Program-made: the position numbers and the translations under genes
Notes under the pieces: model-generated
Seen by the model: the letters and a program-made list of their open reading frames with translations, nothing else
Database searches by the model: none
Told to the model about the DNA's origin: nothing
In this document: positions 27,992 to 36,107 of the stretch, one piece after another
Position numbering within the stretch: the first letter of the stretch is position 1
How the letters are laid out: each line of letters begins with the position of its first letter
NCBI RefSeq assembly: GCF_042676185.1
Contig: NZ_JBHTJT010000021.1
Location: 123,756-187,755 of the forward strand
Direction: 5' to 3'
Length of the DNA: 64,000 bases
From: Tropicimonas aquimaris
Lineage (GTDB): Bacteria > Pseudomonadota > Alphaproteobacteria > Rhodobacterales > Rhodobacteraceae

Positions 27992-28963
27992 ATGAAGCTC
28001 ATCTGTCCGAATTGCGGGGCGCAATACGCGGTTGACGACCGGGTGATCCCGGAGACCGGGCGGGATGTGCAATGTTCGAGCTGCGGGCACACCTGGTTCC
28101 AGCGGCACCCCGACCACGATCCGGAACTGGCCGAGGAGCTTGGCTGGGAGCAACCCTCGCGGGGGCTGCAGTCGCCAGCCCCGCAGCCCGAACCTGAGCC
28201 CAAAACCGTGGCTCGGCAGGCGGACACGGTCGAGGAGACCGTGGCGGAGTACGAGGACGCAGGCCCACAGACAGACCAAATCGACGAAGCGCCGGAGGAG
28301 CCGGACTACAGCGCGGAATTCGGCGCGGCTCCCGAGCAGGCCCCTATGAGTGGGGCCACCGAATCGGCGGCCGAGGAACCCGTGGAGGAGCCAGCGCGCC
28401 GCCGGGTCGACGAGGACGTGCTGTCGGTCTTGCGGGAGGAGGCGGAGCGCGAGCAGGCAGCCCGGCGCGCCGAATCCGAGATTCCCGATTATCAGCCGGA
28501 ACTGGCTATGCCCGAGCCCGAGCCGACGCCGAAGCATGGCACCGCAGACTATGCGGAGAAGGCGCCGGTGCGCGACGAGTTCGCGCCCTACGGGTATACG
28601 CCCGCCGGGTATCCTGCGCCGGCACCGGTGGCGTCGCGCCGGGAGTTGCTGCCCGACGTGGAGGAGATCTCCCCCTCGCTGGATGGAGATGACGAAGGCT
28701 ACGACGGGCGCGGCCACCTGGATTACGAGACCCGGCAGATGCGCAAGCGCGGCTCGCGGATCGGTATCGGGCTGGCATTCCTGATATTTGGCGCCCTCGC
28801 GCTGGTCTATGCACGGTCTGAAAAGGTCGCCGAGTCGTTCCCCTCTTCTGCGGAGTCGCTTGCCGGATATGTCGCAAAGGTCGACGCCGGGCGCGTCTGG
28901 CTCGATCGGACATTGCGGGACATCGTCTCCGGCACTGCTCAGGATGGCGAGACCGAGGGCTGA
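27992..28963 (+). CDS. Zinc-ribbon (MJ0042-type) membrane protein
   Basis: A 323-residue protein. The first 36 residues form a zinc ribbon (CPNCGAQY, then CSSCGHTW). A long acidic, proline-rich and probably disordered region follows (about 45-240), then one hydrophobic helix (about 255-273) and a short C-terminal domain. The topology suggests a cytoplasmic sensor tethered to the membrane. Its position divergent from ftsEX may hint at a link with division. Function unknown. Confidence 0.8.
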   Translation: MKLICPNCGAQYAVDDRVIPETGRDVQCSSCGHTWFQRHPDHDPELAEELGWEQPSRGLQSPAPQPEPEPKTVARQADTVEETVAEYEDAGPQTDQIDEAPEEPDYSAEFGAAPEQAPMSGATESAAEEPVEEPARRRVDEDVLSVLREEAEREQAARRAESEIPDYQPELAMPEPEPTPKHGTADYAEKAPVRDEFAPYGYTPAGYPAPAPVASRRELLPDVEEISPSLDGDDEGYDGRGHLDYETRQMRKRGSRIGIGLAFLIFGALALVYARSEKVAESFPSSAESLAGYVAKVDAGRVWLDRTLRDIVSGTAQDGETEG

Positions 28964-29149
28964 CGCCTTCGCTGGCCTTTACGGCGTTGAATTCTCAGTG
29001 GATGTCATGATCCGCGGCCGTATCGTGCCGCAGATGGTTTCCTGTCTTGACGTCGGGATGCTGCTGGAGCGAAAAGGCCCTTGCAAGCGCGCGAGCAATA
29101 ATCTACCCAATTGCGGACCCAAGGCGAAATATCGTTGCCGGAGAGATAT

Positions 29150-30106
29150 ATGAGCTTCCGTATCCAACCTGCTGCTCCCGCCCGTCCGAACCGGTGCCAA
29201 CTGTTCGGCCCGGGCTCGCGCCCTGCGATCTTCGAGAAAATGGCAGGCAGCGCCGCGGACGTGATCAACCTTGATCTCGAGGACAGCGTGGCACCGGATG
29301 ACAAGTCGGAAGCCCGCAAGAACATCATCCAGGCGATCGGCGATGTGGACTGGGGCAGCAAGACGCTCAGTGTTCGGATCAACGGGCTCGACACGCCCTA
29401 CTGGTATCGCGACGTGGTCGACCTGCTGGAGCAGGCCTCGGACCGGCTGGACCAGATCATGATCCCGAAGGTCGGCTGTGCGGGAGACATTTATGCCGTC
29501 GATGCGCTGGTAACGGCCATCGAGCGTGCGAAGGGCCGCACGAAGCCCATCGCATTCGAAGTGATCATCGAGAGCGCCGCCGGAATTGCCCATGTCGAAG
29601 AAATCGCCGCCGCCTCGCCGCGGATGGAGGCGATGAGCTTAGGCGCCGCGGATTTCGCGGCCTCCATGGGCATGCAGACCACCGGTATCGGCGGCACGCA
29701 GGAGAACTACTACATGATCCGCGAGGGCGTGAAGCACTGGTCGGATCCATGGCACTGGGCGCAGGCGGCGATCGTGGCGGCCTGCCGGACCCACGGCGTG
29801 CTGCCGGTCGACGGGCCGTTCGGTGATTTCTCGGACGATGAGGGCTATGTCGCGCAGGCGCGGCGCTCGGCGACGCTCGGCATGGTCGGCAAATGGGCGA
29901 TCCACCCCAAGCAGGTGGCGCTTGCCAACGAGGTCTTTACGCCCTCGGAAGAAGCCGTAACCGAGGCCCGCGAGATCCTCGCCGCTATGGAAAAGGCCAA
30001 GGCCGAGGGCGCGGGCGCGACCGTCTACAAGGGGCGCCTGGTGGATATCGCCTCGATCAAGCAGGCCGAGGTGGTTGTGAAACAGGCTGAACTGATCGCC
30101 GGCTGA
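29150..30106 (+). CDS. mcl1: L-malyl-CoA/beta-methylmalyl-CoA lyase
   Basis: A 318-residue cytoplasmic lyase of the HpcH/CitE family. It starts MSFRIQPAAPARPNRCQLF and is very close, from memory, to Mcl1 of Rhodobacter sphaeroides. It has the magnesium motif NLDLEDSVAPDDK and the catalytic region EVIIESAAGIAHVEE. It cleaves beta-methylmalyl-CoA to glyoxylate and propionyl-CoA and condenses acetyl-CoA with glyoxylate in the ethylmalonyl-CoA pathway of acetate assimilation. GGAGAG precedes the ATG. It appears monocistronic with a strong terminator. Confidence 0.95.
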   Translation: MSFRIQPAAPARPNRCQLFGPGSRPAIFEKMAGSAADVINLDLEDSVAPDDKSEARKNIIQAIGDVDWGSKTLSVRINGLDTPYWYRDVVDLLEQASDRLDQIMIPKVGCAGDIYAVDALVTAIERAKGRTKPIAFEVIIESAAGIAHVEEIAAASPRMEAMSLGAADFAASMGMQTTGIGGTQENYYMIREGVKHWSDPWHWAQAAIVAACRTHGVLPVDGPFGDFSDDEGYVAQARRSATLGMVGKWAIHPKQVALANEVFTPSEEAVTEAREILAAMEKAKAEGAGATVYKGRLVDIASIKQAEVVVKQAELIAG

Positions 30107-30127
30107 CCGGCCGTATCGTTCTGCCAA

Positions 30128-30165
30128 GCCGGCCGGGAGAGGGGAGGCTCCCGGCCGGCAACTTT
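30128..30165 (+). terminator. Hairpin terminator after mcl1
   Basis: A perfect 12-bp stem GCCGGCCGGGAG (30128-30139) with CTCCCGGCCGGC (30148-30159) and an 8-base loop, 21 bases after the mcl1 stop. The T tract is short (CTTT), so it may act on both strands; the convergent gene ends at 30187. Confidence 0.75.
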
Positions 30166-30186
30166 CTGAATGATCGACGCGCCGAC

Positions 30187-30651
30187 TCAGGCCAACGGAA
30201 TGCAGATGTCCGTGATCAGATCCTCGGGCGCTGTGTTGCCGGGCATATTGCGATAGATCTCGTAGGACGGCGCATCCTGGGGCTCCTCGCCCGAGTCGGG
30301 CAGCCAGGTGCCATAGAGATAGTGGTAAACCGCCTTGAGCCCCGAATAGGGCCCTTTCAGACGGTAGACGGCCACCTTGCCGCCATGCAGCTCGATCTGC
30401 TCGAGCGGGGCGTCGATCGGCGTCTCGGGGCCGACTTCGAATGCAGCATGGCTCCGCAGTTCCGCCGCAGGCGTGCTGTCGGGATCGTCGTAGAAGATGC
30501 CGATCATGCTCTTGACCTCGGGAACGAGATTGCGGGCTTCGGCGAGCGTCGAGAGCGTGTCATAGGCGGGGCCGATCTGGTCATAGGGGCCGCTATGGGC
30601 CACCGCGGCAAGTCGGCGGTCCGGGTGGGTGGTGATATCGACTTCGTTCAT
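30187..30651 (-). CDS. GyrI-like effector-binding domain protein
   Basis: A 154-residue stand-alone AraC-type effector-binding (GyrI/SbmC-like) domain, with the opening VDITTHPDRRLAAVAHSGPY and the closing YLYGTWLPDSGEEP motif followed by the YEIYRN strand. Such proteins bind small drug-like molecules and some protect DNA gyrase from inhibitors. No DNA-binding domain is fused. AGGAGGT lies 7 bases before the ATG. Role here is unknown. Confidence 0.82.
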   Translation of the reverse strand: MNEVDITTHPDRRLAAVAHSGPYDQIGPAYDTLSTLAEARNLVPEVKSMIGIFYDDPDSTPAAELRSHAAFEVGPETPIDAPLEQIELHGGKVAVYRLKGPYSGLKAVYHYLYGTWLPDSGEEPQDAPSYEIYRNMPGNTAPEDLITDICIPLA

Positions 30652-30953
30652 GTGGGCACCTCCTGTTCGTTCGAGGAAGTGTGCCACAGACTGCGTATCG
30701 TTTTCACGAAGCCCGATGAGGACGTTACCCATTCAAGCGGGTCATCTCCACGAAGCCGGTGAGGACGCCGGACAAAAGGCTATCGTCTGGCTTCGCGCAA
30801 ACACGCCAAGTCGCCGACGAAAGGGCAGGCTTCCTGCCACGTCGCAGGCATTGGTGCGATGGGTGCGAATACCACGGCTCGCTCAATGGCGATCTGTTGC
30901 AAATCCATTGCCTCGGGGTCATATGGGAGCCGATCACATACGGGAGCCGCTGC
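30652..30953. other. Gene-free region upstream of accA
   Basis: A 302-base divergent spacer between the GyrI-like gene and accA. Open frames cross it but none has a ribosome site. The only structure I see is the 13-base direct repeat just before accA, described in the next entry. Confidence 0.5.
30920..30949 (+). promoter_or_regulatory. Duplicated ribosome-site unit before accA
   Basis: CATATGGGAGCCG (30920-30932) is repeated as CATACGGGAGCCG (30937-30949) with one mismatch and a 4-base spacer. The second GGGAG is 7 bases from the accA ATG and is the likely Shine-Dalgarno site. The first could be a standby or decoy site; that is inference. Confidence 0.5.
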
Positions 30954-31913
30954 ATGAACTATCTGGAGTTCGAAAAACCCCTGGCCGAGATCGAAGGCAA
31001 GGCGGAGGAACTCAGGGCGTTGGCCCGGTCGAACGAGCAGATGGACGTGGAGTCGGAGGCCGCCGCGCTCGATGCCAAGGCGCAGACCATGCTCAAGGAC
31101 CTCTATGGCAAGCTCTCCCGCTGGCAGAAGTGCCAGGTCGCCCGCCACGCCGAGCGGCCGCATTGCCGGGATTACATCAAGTCCCTCTTCACCGAATACA
31201 CGCCGCTCGCCGGTGACCGGAACTTTGCCGATGACCACGCAGTGATGGGCGGGCTGGCGCGGTTCCAGGATCGCCCCGTGGTGGTGATCGGCCAGGAAAA
31301 GGGCGACGACACCGCCAGCCGGATCAAGCACAACTTCGGCATGGCGCGGCCCGAGGGCTACCGCAAGGCGATCCGCCTGATGGAGATGGCCGACAAGTTC
31401 GGCCTGCCGGTGGTGACGCTGGTCGACACGCCCGGCGCCTACCCGGGCAAGGGCGCGGAAGAGCGCGGGCAGTCCGAGGCGATTGCGCGCTCGACGCAGG
31501 CCTGCCTGCGAATCGGTGTGCCGCTGGTCTCGGTGATCATCGGCGAAGGCGGATCCGGCGGCGCGGTGGCCTTCGCCACGGCCGACCGACTGGCGATGCT
31601 GGAGCACTCGGTCTATTCGGTGATCTCGCCGGAGGGCTGTGCGTCGATCCTGTGGAAGGACGCGGAAAAGATGCGCGAGGCTGCCGAGGCGCTGCGCCTG
31701 ACCGCGCAGGACCTCAAGGAGCTTGGCGTCACCGATCGGGTGATCCCGGAGCCGCTGGGCGGCGCGCATCGCAATCCCGCGCGCGCCATCGAGGGGGTCG
31801 GCAAGGCGGTCGGTGCCATGCTCGCGGAACTCGACGGACTCGACCGCAAGGCCCTCGTCGCGCAGCGCCGCAAGAAATACCTCGGCCTTGGCGCCAAGGG
31901 GCTGGCGGCCTGA
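30954..31913 (+). CDS. accA: Acetyl-CoA carboxylase carboxyltransferase subunit alpha
   Basis: A 319-residue cytoplasmic subunit that, with AccD, transfers the carboxyl group from carboxybiotin to acetyl-CoA to make malonyl-CoA for fatty-acid synthesis. Family features include the MNYLEFEKPLAEIE start, LVDTPGAYPGKGAEERGQ near residue 158 and the oxyanion-hole region GEGGSGGA near residue 200. Length matches the family. ATG at 30954 was chosen over upstream in-frame starts because it matches the conserved N-terminus. Confidence 0.97.
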   Translation: MNYLEFEKPLAEIEGKAEELRALARSNEQMDVESEAAALDAKAQTMLKDLYGKLSRWQKCQVARHAERPHCRDYIKSLFTEYTPLAGDRNFADDHAVMGGLARFQDRPVVVIGQEKGDDTASRIKHNFGMARPEGYRKAIRLMEMADKFGLPVVTLVDTPGAYPGKGAEERGQSEAIARSTQACLRIGVPLVSVIIGEGGSGGAVAFATADRLAMLEHSVYSVISPEGCASILWKDAEKMREAAEALRLTAQDLKELGVTDRVIPEPLGGAHRNPARAIEGVGKAVGAMLAELDGLDRKALVAQRRKKYLGLGAKGLAA

Positions 31914-31919
31914 TCAGGC

Positions 31920-31943
31920 GCCGCCCGGCAGCATCCGGGCGGC
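31920..31943 (+). terminator. Hairpin after accA
   Basis: A perfect 9-bp stem GCCGCCCGG/CCGGGCGGC with a 6-base loop, 6 bases after the accA stop. No T tract follows, so it may be an mRNA-stabilising hairpin or a weak terminator rather than a classical one. Confidence 0.5.
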
Positions 31944-32138
31944 AGGCGCGACCTCTGGTCCGAATCAAACGCATTCCGGCGAGTTTTCAAACTGCACAAT
32001 AGGCGGGCATTGGAATTCTGTTCGAATTTCGCGTCGCCCGATCGGAAAAAATCGCTCTTCTGGTGTCGATCTGCGCAACTGCCGAAAAATTTCGCGTAGC
32101 GCCTTGTGCTAGCGTGCCCCGAAATTGGAGATGCGAAG

Positions 32139-33143
32139 ATGATCGAAACCCCCTACCTTCTGTTCCTCGGCGATGCGCCGGACCAACTCGCCGCCAAGGT
32201 GGCCCAGGGCATCAAGGATTGGCGCCCAGAGTTCGCCGTCGGCCAGTTCCGTATGGAGGGCTGCAAGGCCGACATGCGCCTCCGCGACATGAGCCTGCAA
32301 GAGGCGTTGGACGCCGGCGCAAAGACGCTGGTGATCGGCGTCGCCAACCGGGGCGGGGTGATTTCGCCGGAGTGGCGCCATGTGCTGGCCGAGGCGCTTC
32401 TGGCGGGGTTCGACCTCGCCTCTGGCCTGCACAACCTGCTGCGGGACGAGCCGGAGCTGGTGGAGATTGCCAAGGCCGAGGGTCGGACGCTGCACGATGT
32501 GCGGATCCCGTCGGTCAAGTACCCGATCGCCAACGGCAAGAAGAGGACCGGCAAGCGCTGCCTCGCCGTCGGCACCGATTGTTCGGTCGGCAAGATGTAC
32601 ACGGCGCTGGCCGTCGATGCCGAGATGCAGAAGCGTGGCCTGAAGTCGACCTTCCGCGCGACAGGCCAGACCGGCATCCTGATCACTGGCGACGGTGTCC
32701 CGCTCGACGCGGTGATCGCCGATTTCATGGCCGGGTCCATCGAATACCTGACGCCGGACAACGACGACGACCACTGGGACCTGATCGAGGGCCAGGGCAG
32801 CCTGTTCCACGCCTCCTATTCCGGCGTGACCCTGGCGCTGGTCCACGGCGGCCAGCCCGACGCGCTGATCCTCTGCCACGAGCCGACCCGGGCGCATATG
32901 CGCGGCCTGCCGGATTACACCCTGCCCACGCTGGAGGAGCTGCGCGACCTGTCGCTGACCCTCGCCCGCCGGGTGAACCCGGACGTGCAGGTGGTGGGCA
33001 TCTCGGTCAACACGCAGCACATGTCGGACGACGAGGCGAACGCCTATCTTGCCGGGCTCGAGGCCGAGTTCGGCCTGCCGGCGGTGGATCCGTTCCGGCA
33101 TGGCGCGGGCAAGCTCGTGGACGCGCTGGTCGCGGTCACCTGA
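32139..33143 (+). CDS. dgcN: D-amino-acid (D-glutamate) N-acetyltransferase DgcN, DUF1611
   Basis: A 334-residue DUF1611 protein with a P-loop-like motif GTDCSVGKMYTA near residue 147 and a conserved C-terminal nucleotide-domain fold (VGISVNTQHMS). The family member DgcN was shown in marine bacteria to acetylate D-glutamate as the first step of a D-amino-acid catabolic route. The next gene encodes the partner racemase, which strengthens the call. GGAG lies 8 bases before the ATG. Actual substrate range here is inferred. Confidence 0.88.
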   Translation: MIETPYLLFLGDAPDQLAAKVAQGIKDWRPEFAVGQFRMEGCKADMRLRDMSLQEALDAGAKTLVIGVANRGGVISPEWRHVLAEALLAGFDLASGLHNLLRDEPELVEIAKAEGRTLHDVRIPSVKYPIANGKKRTGKRCLAVGTDCSVGKMYTALAVDAEMQKRGLKSTFRATGQTGILITGDGVPLDAVIADFMAGSIEYLTPDNDDDHWDLIEGQGSLFHASYSGVTLALVHGGQPDALILCHEPTRAHMRGLPDYTLPTLEELRDLSLTLARRVNPDVQVVGISVNTQHMSDDEANAYLAGLEAEFGLPAVDPFRHGAGKLVDALVAVT

Positions 33144-33161
33144 GCGCGGCGCTTGTGAAAT

Positions 33162-33214
33162 CCGGAGGCGAGAGTCTTCATGCCTCCGGCGGGGATATTT
33201 CCGGACAGAAGAAG
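33162..33214 (+). repeat. 3'-end element, copy e
   Basis: Between dgcN and dgcA. A stem CCGGAGGC (33162-33169)/GCCTCCGG (33182-33189) with a 12-base loop overlaps the core GCCTCCGGCGGGGATATTT (33182-33200), followed by CCGGACAGAAGAAG. It matches copies b and d closely. Being inside an apparent operon, it could reduce expression of dgcA and dat relative to dgcN. Confidence 0.65.
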
Positions 33215-33247
33215 CCGGGCGGCGTTCGGCAGAGGAAAGGCGTGAAT

Positions 33248-34213
33248 ATGGAAGTGACGATACGGCCGGACGTTTTCCGGCTGGCCCAGGTGTTCACCAT
33301 AGCACGAGGTTCCAAGTCGGAGGCGCAGGTCATCACCGCCGTCCTGAAGGAGGACGGGGCCGAAGGCTGGGGCGAATGCGTGCCCTATGCGCGCTATGGC
33401 GAGAGCCTGGAGAGCGTGACCGCCGAGATCGCGGCGCTGCCCGAGAGCTTCGACCGTGCAGCCTTGCAGGAACTAATGTCGCCCGGTGCGGCGCGCAACG
33501 CGGTGGATTGCGCGCTGTGGGACCTCGAGGCGAAACGTGCGGGCAAGCGGGTGTGGGAGCTTGCCGGGCTCGCCGAGCCGGGGCCGCTGGAAACGGCCTA
33601 CACCCTGTCGCTCGACACGCCGGAGGCAATGCAGGCCAGCGCCGCCGCCAATGCGCACCGCCCGCTGCTCAAGATCAAGCTGGGCACGCCCGACGACATG
33701 CCACGGCTCGAGGCGGTCCGGGCCGGCGCTCCGGCGTCGAAGATCATCGTGGATGCCAACGAGGGCTGGAGCGCCGAGGTCTATTCCGACCTCGCGCCGC
33801 ATCTGCTGCGGCTCGGGGTGGCGATGGTGGAGCAGCCGCTGCCGGCCGGTGGGGACGACGACCTTCTGGGCCTGGAGCGACCGGTGCCTCTATGCGCCGA
33901 CGAGAGCGTACACGACCGCGCCTCGCTGGCGGCGCTCAAGGGCAAATATGACATGATCAACATCAAGCTCGACAAGACCGGTGGGCTGACCGAGGCGCTG
34001 GCCCTGCGGGCCGAGGCCGAGGCCGCCGGGTTCGAGATCATGGTCGGCTGCATGGTGGGAAGCTCGCTGGCGATGGCGCCGGCCGTGATACTTGCGCAAG
34101 GCGTGGCCGTCGTGGACCTTGACGGCCCGCTGCTGCTGGCCGAAGACCGCGGCACACCGCTGATTTATGACAGCGAGGGCGTACACCCGCCGTCGCGGGA
34201 ATTGTGGGGATAG
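33248..34213 (+). CDS. dgcA: N-acetyl-D-glutamate racemase DgcA (enolase superfamily)
   Basis: A 321-residue mandelate-racemase/muconate-lactonizing type enzyme, related to dipeptide epimerases. The acid-base lysine pair and metal ligands are visible: KIKLG near residue 140, then DANEGW, VEQPL, CADES and the second lysine in INIKLDKTGG. DgcA converts N-acetyl-D-Glu to N-acetyl-L-Glu after DgcN. The ATG at 33248 is 7 bases from AGGAAAGG; a GTG 6 bases upstream is possible. Nine bases separate it from the transaminase. Confidence 0.88.
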   Translation: MEVTIRPDVFRLAQVFTIARGSKSEAQVITAVLKEDGAEGWGECVPYARYGESLESVTAEIAALPESFDRAALQELMSPGAARNAVDCALWDLEAKRAGKRVWELAGLAEPGPLETAYTLSLDTPEAMQASAAANAHRPLLKIKLGTPDDMPRLEAVRAGAPASKIIVDANEGWSAEVYSDLAPHLLRLGVAMVEQPLPAGGDDDLLGLERPVPLCADESVHDRASLAALKGKYDMINIKLDKTGGLTEALALRAEAEAAGFEIMVGCMVGSSLAMAPAVILAQGVAVVDLDGPLLLAEDRGTPLIYDSEGVHPPSRELWG

Positions 34214-34222
34214 GAGACCGCC

Positions 34223-35083
34223 ATGAGCCGGATCGTTTACGTCAACGGGGAATATCTGCCGGAGGAGGAGGCCAAGGTCTCGGTCTTCGACCGGGGGTTC
34301 CTGTTCGCGGACGGGGTTTACGAGGTGACCTCGGTGCTCGGGGGCAAGCTGATCGATTTCGCCGGTCACGAGGCGCGCCTGCGCCGTTCGCTGAACGAGC
34401 TGTCGATGCCAGAGCCGGCCGCCATGGGCGAGCTGCTTGAGATCCACCGGGAGTTGGTGGCGCGCAACGAGATCGACGAGGGCCTCGTCTATCTGCAGGT
34501 CACGCGCGGCGCTCCGGCCGACCGTGATTTCGCCTTCCCCGGTGAGGAGGTGCCGCCGACGCTGGTGCTCTTCACCCAGTCGAAATCCGGCCTTGCCGAC
34601 AGCCCGCAAGCCCGCAAGGGAATCAAGGTGATCTCGGTCGAAGACATTCGCTGGGGCCGCCGCGACATCAAGACGGTGCAGCTGCTCTACCCCTCGATGG
34701 GCAAGATGATGGCCAAGAAGGCTGGCGCCGACGATGCCTGGATGGTCGAGGACGGGTTCGTGACCGAGGGGACGTCGAACAACGCCTACATCGTCAAGAA
34801 CGGCAAGATCATCACCCGCAACCTCGGCACCGAGATCCTGCACGGGATCACCCGCGCGGCGGTGCTGCGCTTCGCCCGCGAAGCGCAGATGGAGGTCGAG
34901 GAGCGTCCCTTCACCATCGAGGAGGCGCAGCAGGCGGACGAGGCCTTCTTTACCTCGGCCTCGGCCTTCGTGATGCCGGTAGTGGAGATCGATGGCTCGG
35001 TTCTGGGCGACGGAACGCCGGGTCCGGTGTCTCGGCGGCTGCGCGAGATCTATCTCGACGAGAGCCGCAAGGTCGCGGTCTGA
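34223..35083 (+). CDS. dat: D-amino-acid transaminase
   Basis: A 286-residue class IV PLP aminotransferase. The PLP lysine is Lys150 in RRDIKTVQLL, as in Bacillus D-amino-acid aminotransferase (DIK-NLL type), and the N-terminal VFDRGFLFADGVYEV motif is typical. It moves the amino group of D-amino acids to 2-oxoglutarate, giving D-glutamate. In this operon D-glutamate would then feed DgcN and DgcA. Branched-chain transaminase or aminodeoxychorismate lyase activity is less likely given the context. Followed by a strong terminator. Confidence 0.88.
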   Translation: MSRIVYVNGEYLPEEEAKVSVFDRGFLFADGVYEVTSVLGGKLIDFAGHEARLRRSLNELSMPEPAAMGELLEIHRELVARNEIDEGLVYLQVTRGAPADRDFAFPGEEVPPTLVLFTQSKSGLADSPQARKGIKVISVEDIRWGRRDIKTVQLLYPSMGKMMAKKAGADDAWMVEDGFVTEGTSNNAYIVKNGKIITRNLGTEILHGITRAAVLRFAREAQMEVEERPFTIEEAQQADEAFFTSASAFVMPVVEIDGSVLGDGTPGPVSRRLREIYLDESRKVAV

Positions 35084-35131
35084 GGTTGCTCTGCCGGCTG
35101 CAAGGGCCGGCTAGGCGATGCGGACCGGAGA

Positions 35132-35155
35132 GGGCGGGAAGTTCCCGCCCTTTTT
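35132..35155 (+). terminator. Rho-independent terminator of the dgcN-dgcA-dat operon
   Basis: GGGCGGGAA pairs with TTCCCGCCC around a very short loop, followed by five T residues (35151-35155), 48 bases after the dat stop. It ends 18 bases before the convergent gene's stop codon. Confidence 0.88.
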
Positions 35156-35173
35156 CGTACGCGTCAGGCGAGG

Positions 35174-35566
35174 TCAAGCGGACGGTGTTTCGAGATACAG
35201 GTCGAGATCGCTGTCGGCGGGAACCCCGGGGAGCCGCACGAGCACTCGGTCAAGAAAGAGGAGTTCGAGGCCCCGGCCGCGCGCGTCCGGCTGGATGGCG
35301 AAGCCCGAGTCCTCGTTGTTGGACGAGGCGACCCGGGACAGTTGCACCACCAGCGCTTCGTGTCGCGGGTCGAAGCCGTGAAGGGTGACGGGCACGCCCC
35401 TCGACAGGTCGAGCGCCACGCCCGGGGTCCGTCGCGGCGCACCGGCGGCGTCCCTGTGGGCGGAGGTGCTGATGGAGAGCGAGACATCGCGCGTGGAGCG
35501 CAACAGGTCCGTGTAGGCCAGGACGATGGCGACAAGGATGATGCCAAGTGCGATGATGTTCAGCAT
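35174..35566 (-). CDS. Membrane-anchored protein of unknown function
   Basis: A 130-residue protein with one N-terminal hydrophobic helix (about 2-20) and a soluble C-terminal domain of about 105 residues, probably periplasmic and beta-rich. I do not recognise a family. AAGGAAGAG is well placed before the ATG, and codon use resembles its neighbours, so it is likely a real gene. It stands alone between the dat terminator and the DUF1244 gene. Confidence 0.7.
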   Translation of the reverse strand: MLNIIALGIILVAIVLAYTDLLRSTRDVSLSISTSAHRDAAGAPRRTPGVALDLSRGVPVTLHGFDPRHEALVVQLSRVASSNNEDSGFAIQPDARGRGLELLFLDRVLVRLPGVPADSDLDLYLETPSA

Positions 35567-35764
35567 GCTCTTCCTTTCGCCCCCGAAGAAAAGCTAGCCA
35601 GCCACCGCAATTCGGTCAAACTTCTGCCGAATTCCGGAATTTGCCCGCAACAATTTTCACCCAATGGGTGCTCTGTTGCTGGCGCTTGGTCAATTGCCGT
35701 CGAGAAGGGCCAAAAGGAGGCGAGAATCGGTCATCGCCGGTGAGAGCGTTCCCGCGCCCAGGGC

Positions 35765-36085
35765 TCAGACCTTGTCCGCGGGGCCGACATTGTCGCGGAA
35801 CGCCTTCTCGAACTCGGCCTGCTTCTCGGGGCTGGCCGGGCTCTGGTTGCGCGACTTCCAGGCATCGTAGGGCATGCCGTAGAAGATCTCGCGTGCTTCG
35901 GTCTGATCCATCTCCAGCCCCCGCTCGGCGGCGGCTTCCTGGTACCAGCGGGACAGGCAGTTCCGGCAGAATCCGGCGAGGTTCATCAGGTCGATGTTCT
36001 GCACGTCGACGCGGTCGGTCATCAGGTGCTGGCGAAGCCGGCGGAAAGCGGCGGCTTCGAGTTCGATGCGGGTCTGGTCGTCCAT
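35765..36085 (-). CDS. DUF1244 domain protein
   Basis: A 106-residue small soluble protein of the DUF1244 family, with the characteristic block NLAGFCRNCLSRWYQEAA near residue 34 (CxxC with nearby histidines absent) and the YGMPYDAWK motif near residue 70. Function is unknown. GGAGGAGG lies before the ATG. It is downstream of and probably co-transcribed with the amidohydrolase gene 22 bases away. Confidence 0.85.
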   Translation of the reverse strand: MDDQTRIELEAAAFRRLRQHLMTDRVDVQNIDLMNLAGFCRNCLSRWYQEAAAERGLEMDQTEAREIFYGMPYDAWKSRNQSPASPEKQAEFEKAFRDNVGPADKV

Positions 36086-36107
36086 GGTCGGTCCTCCTCC
36101 GGGGAAA

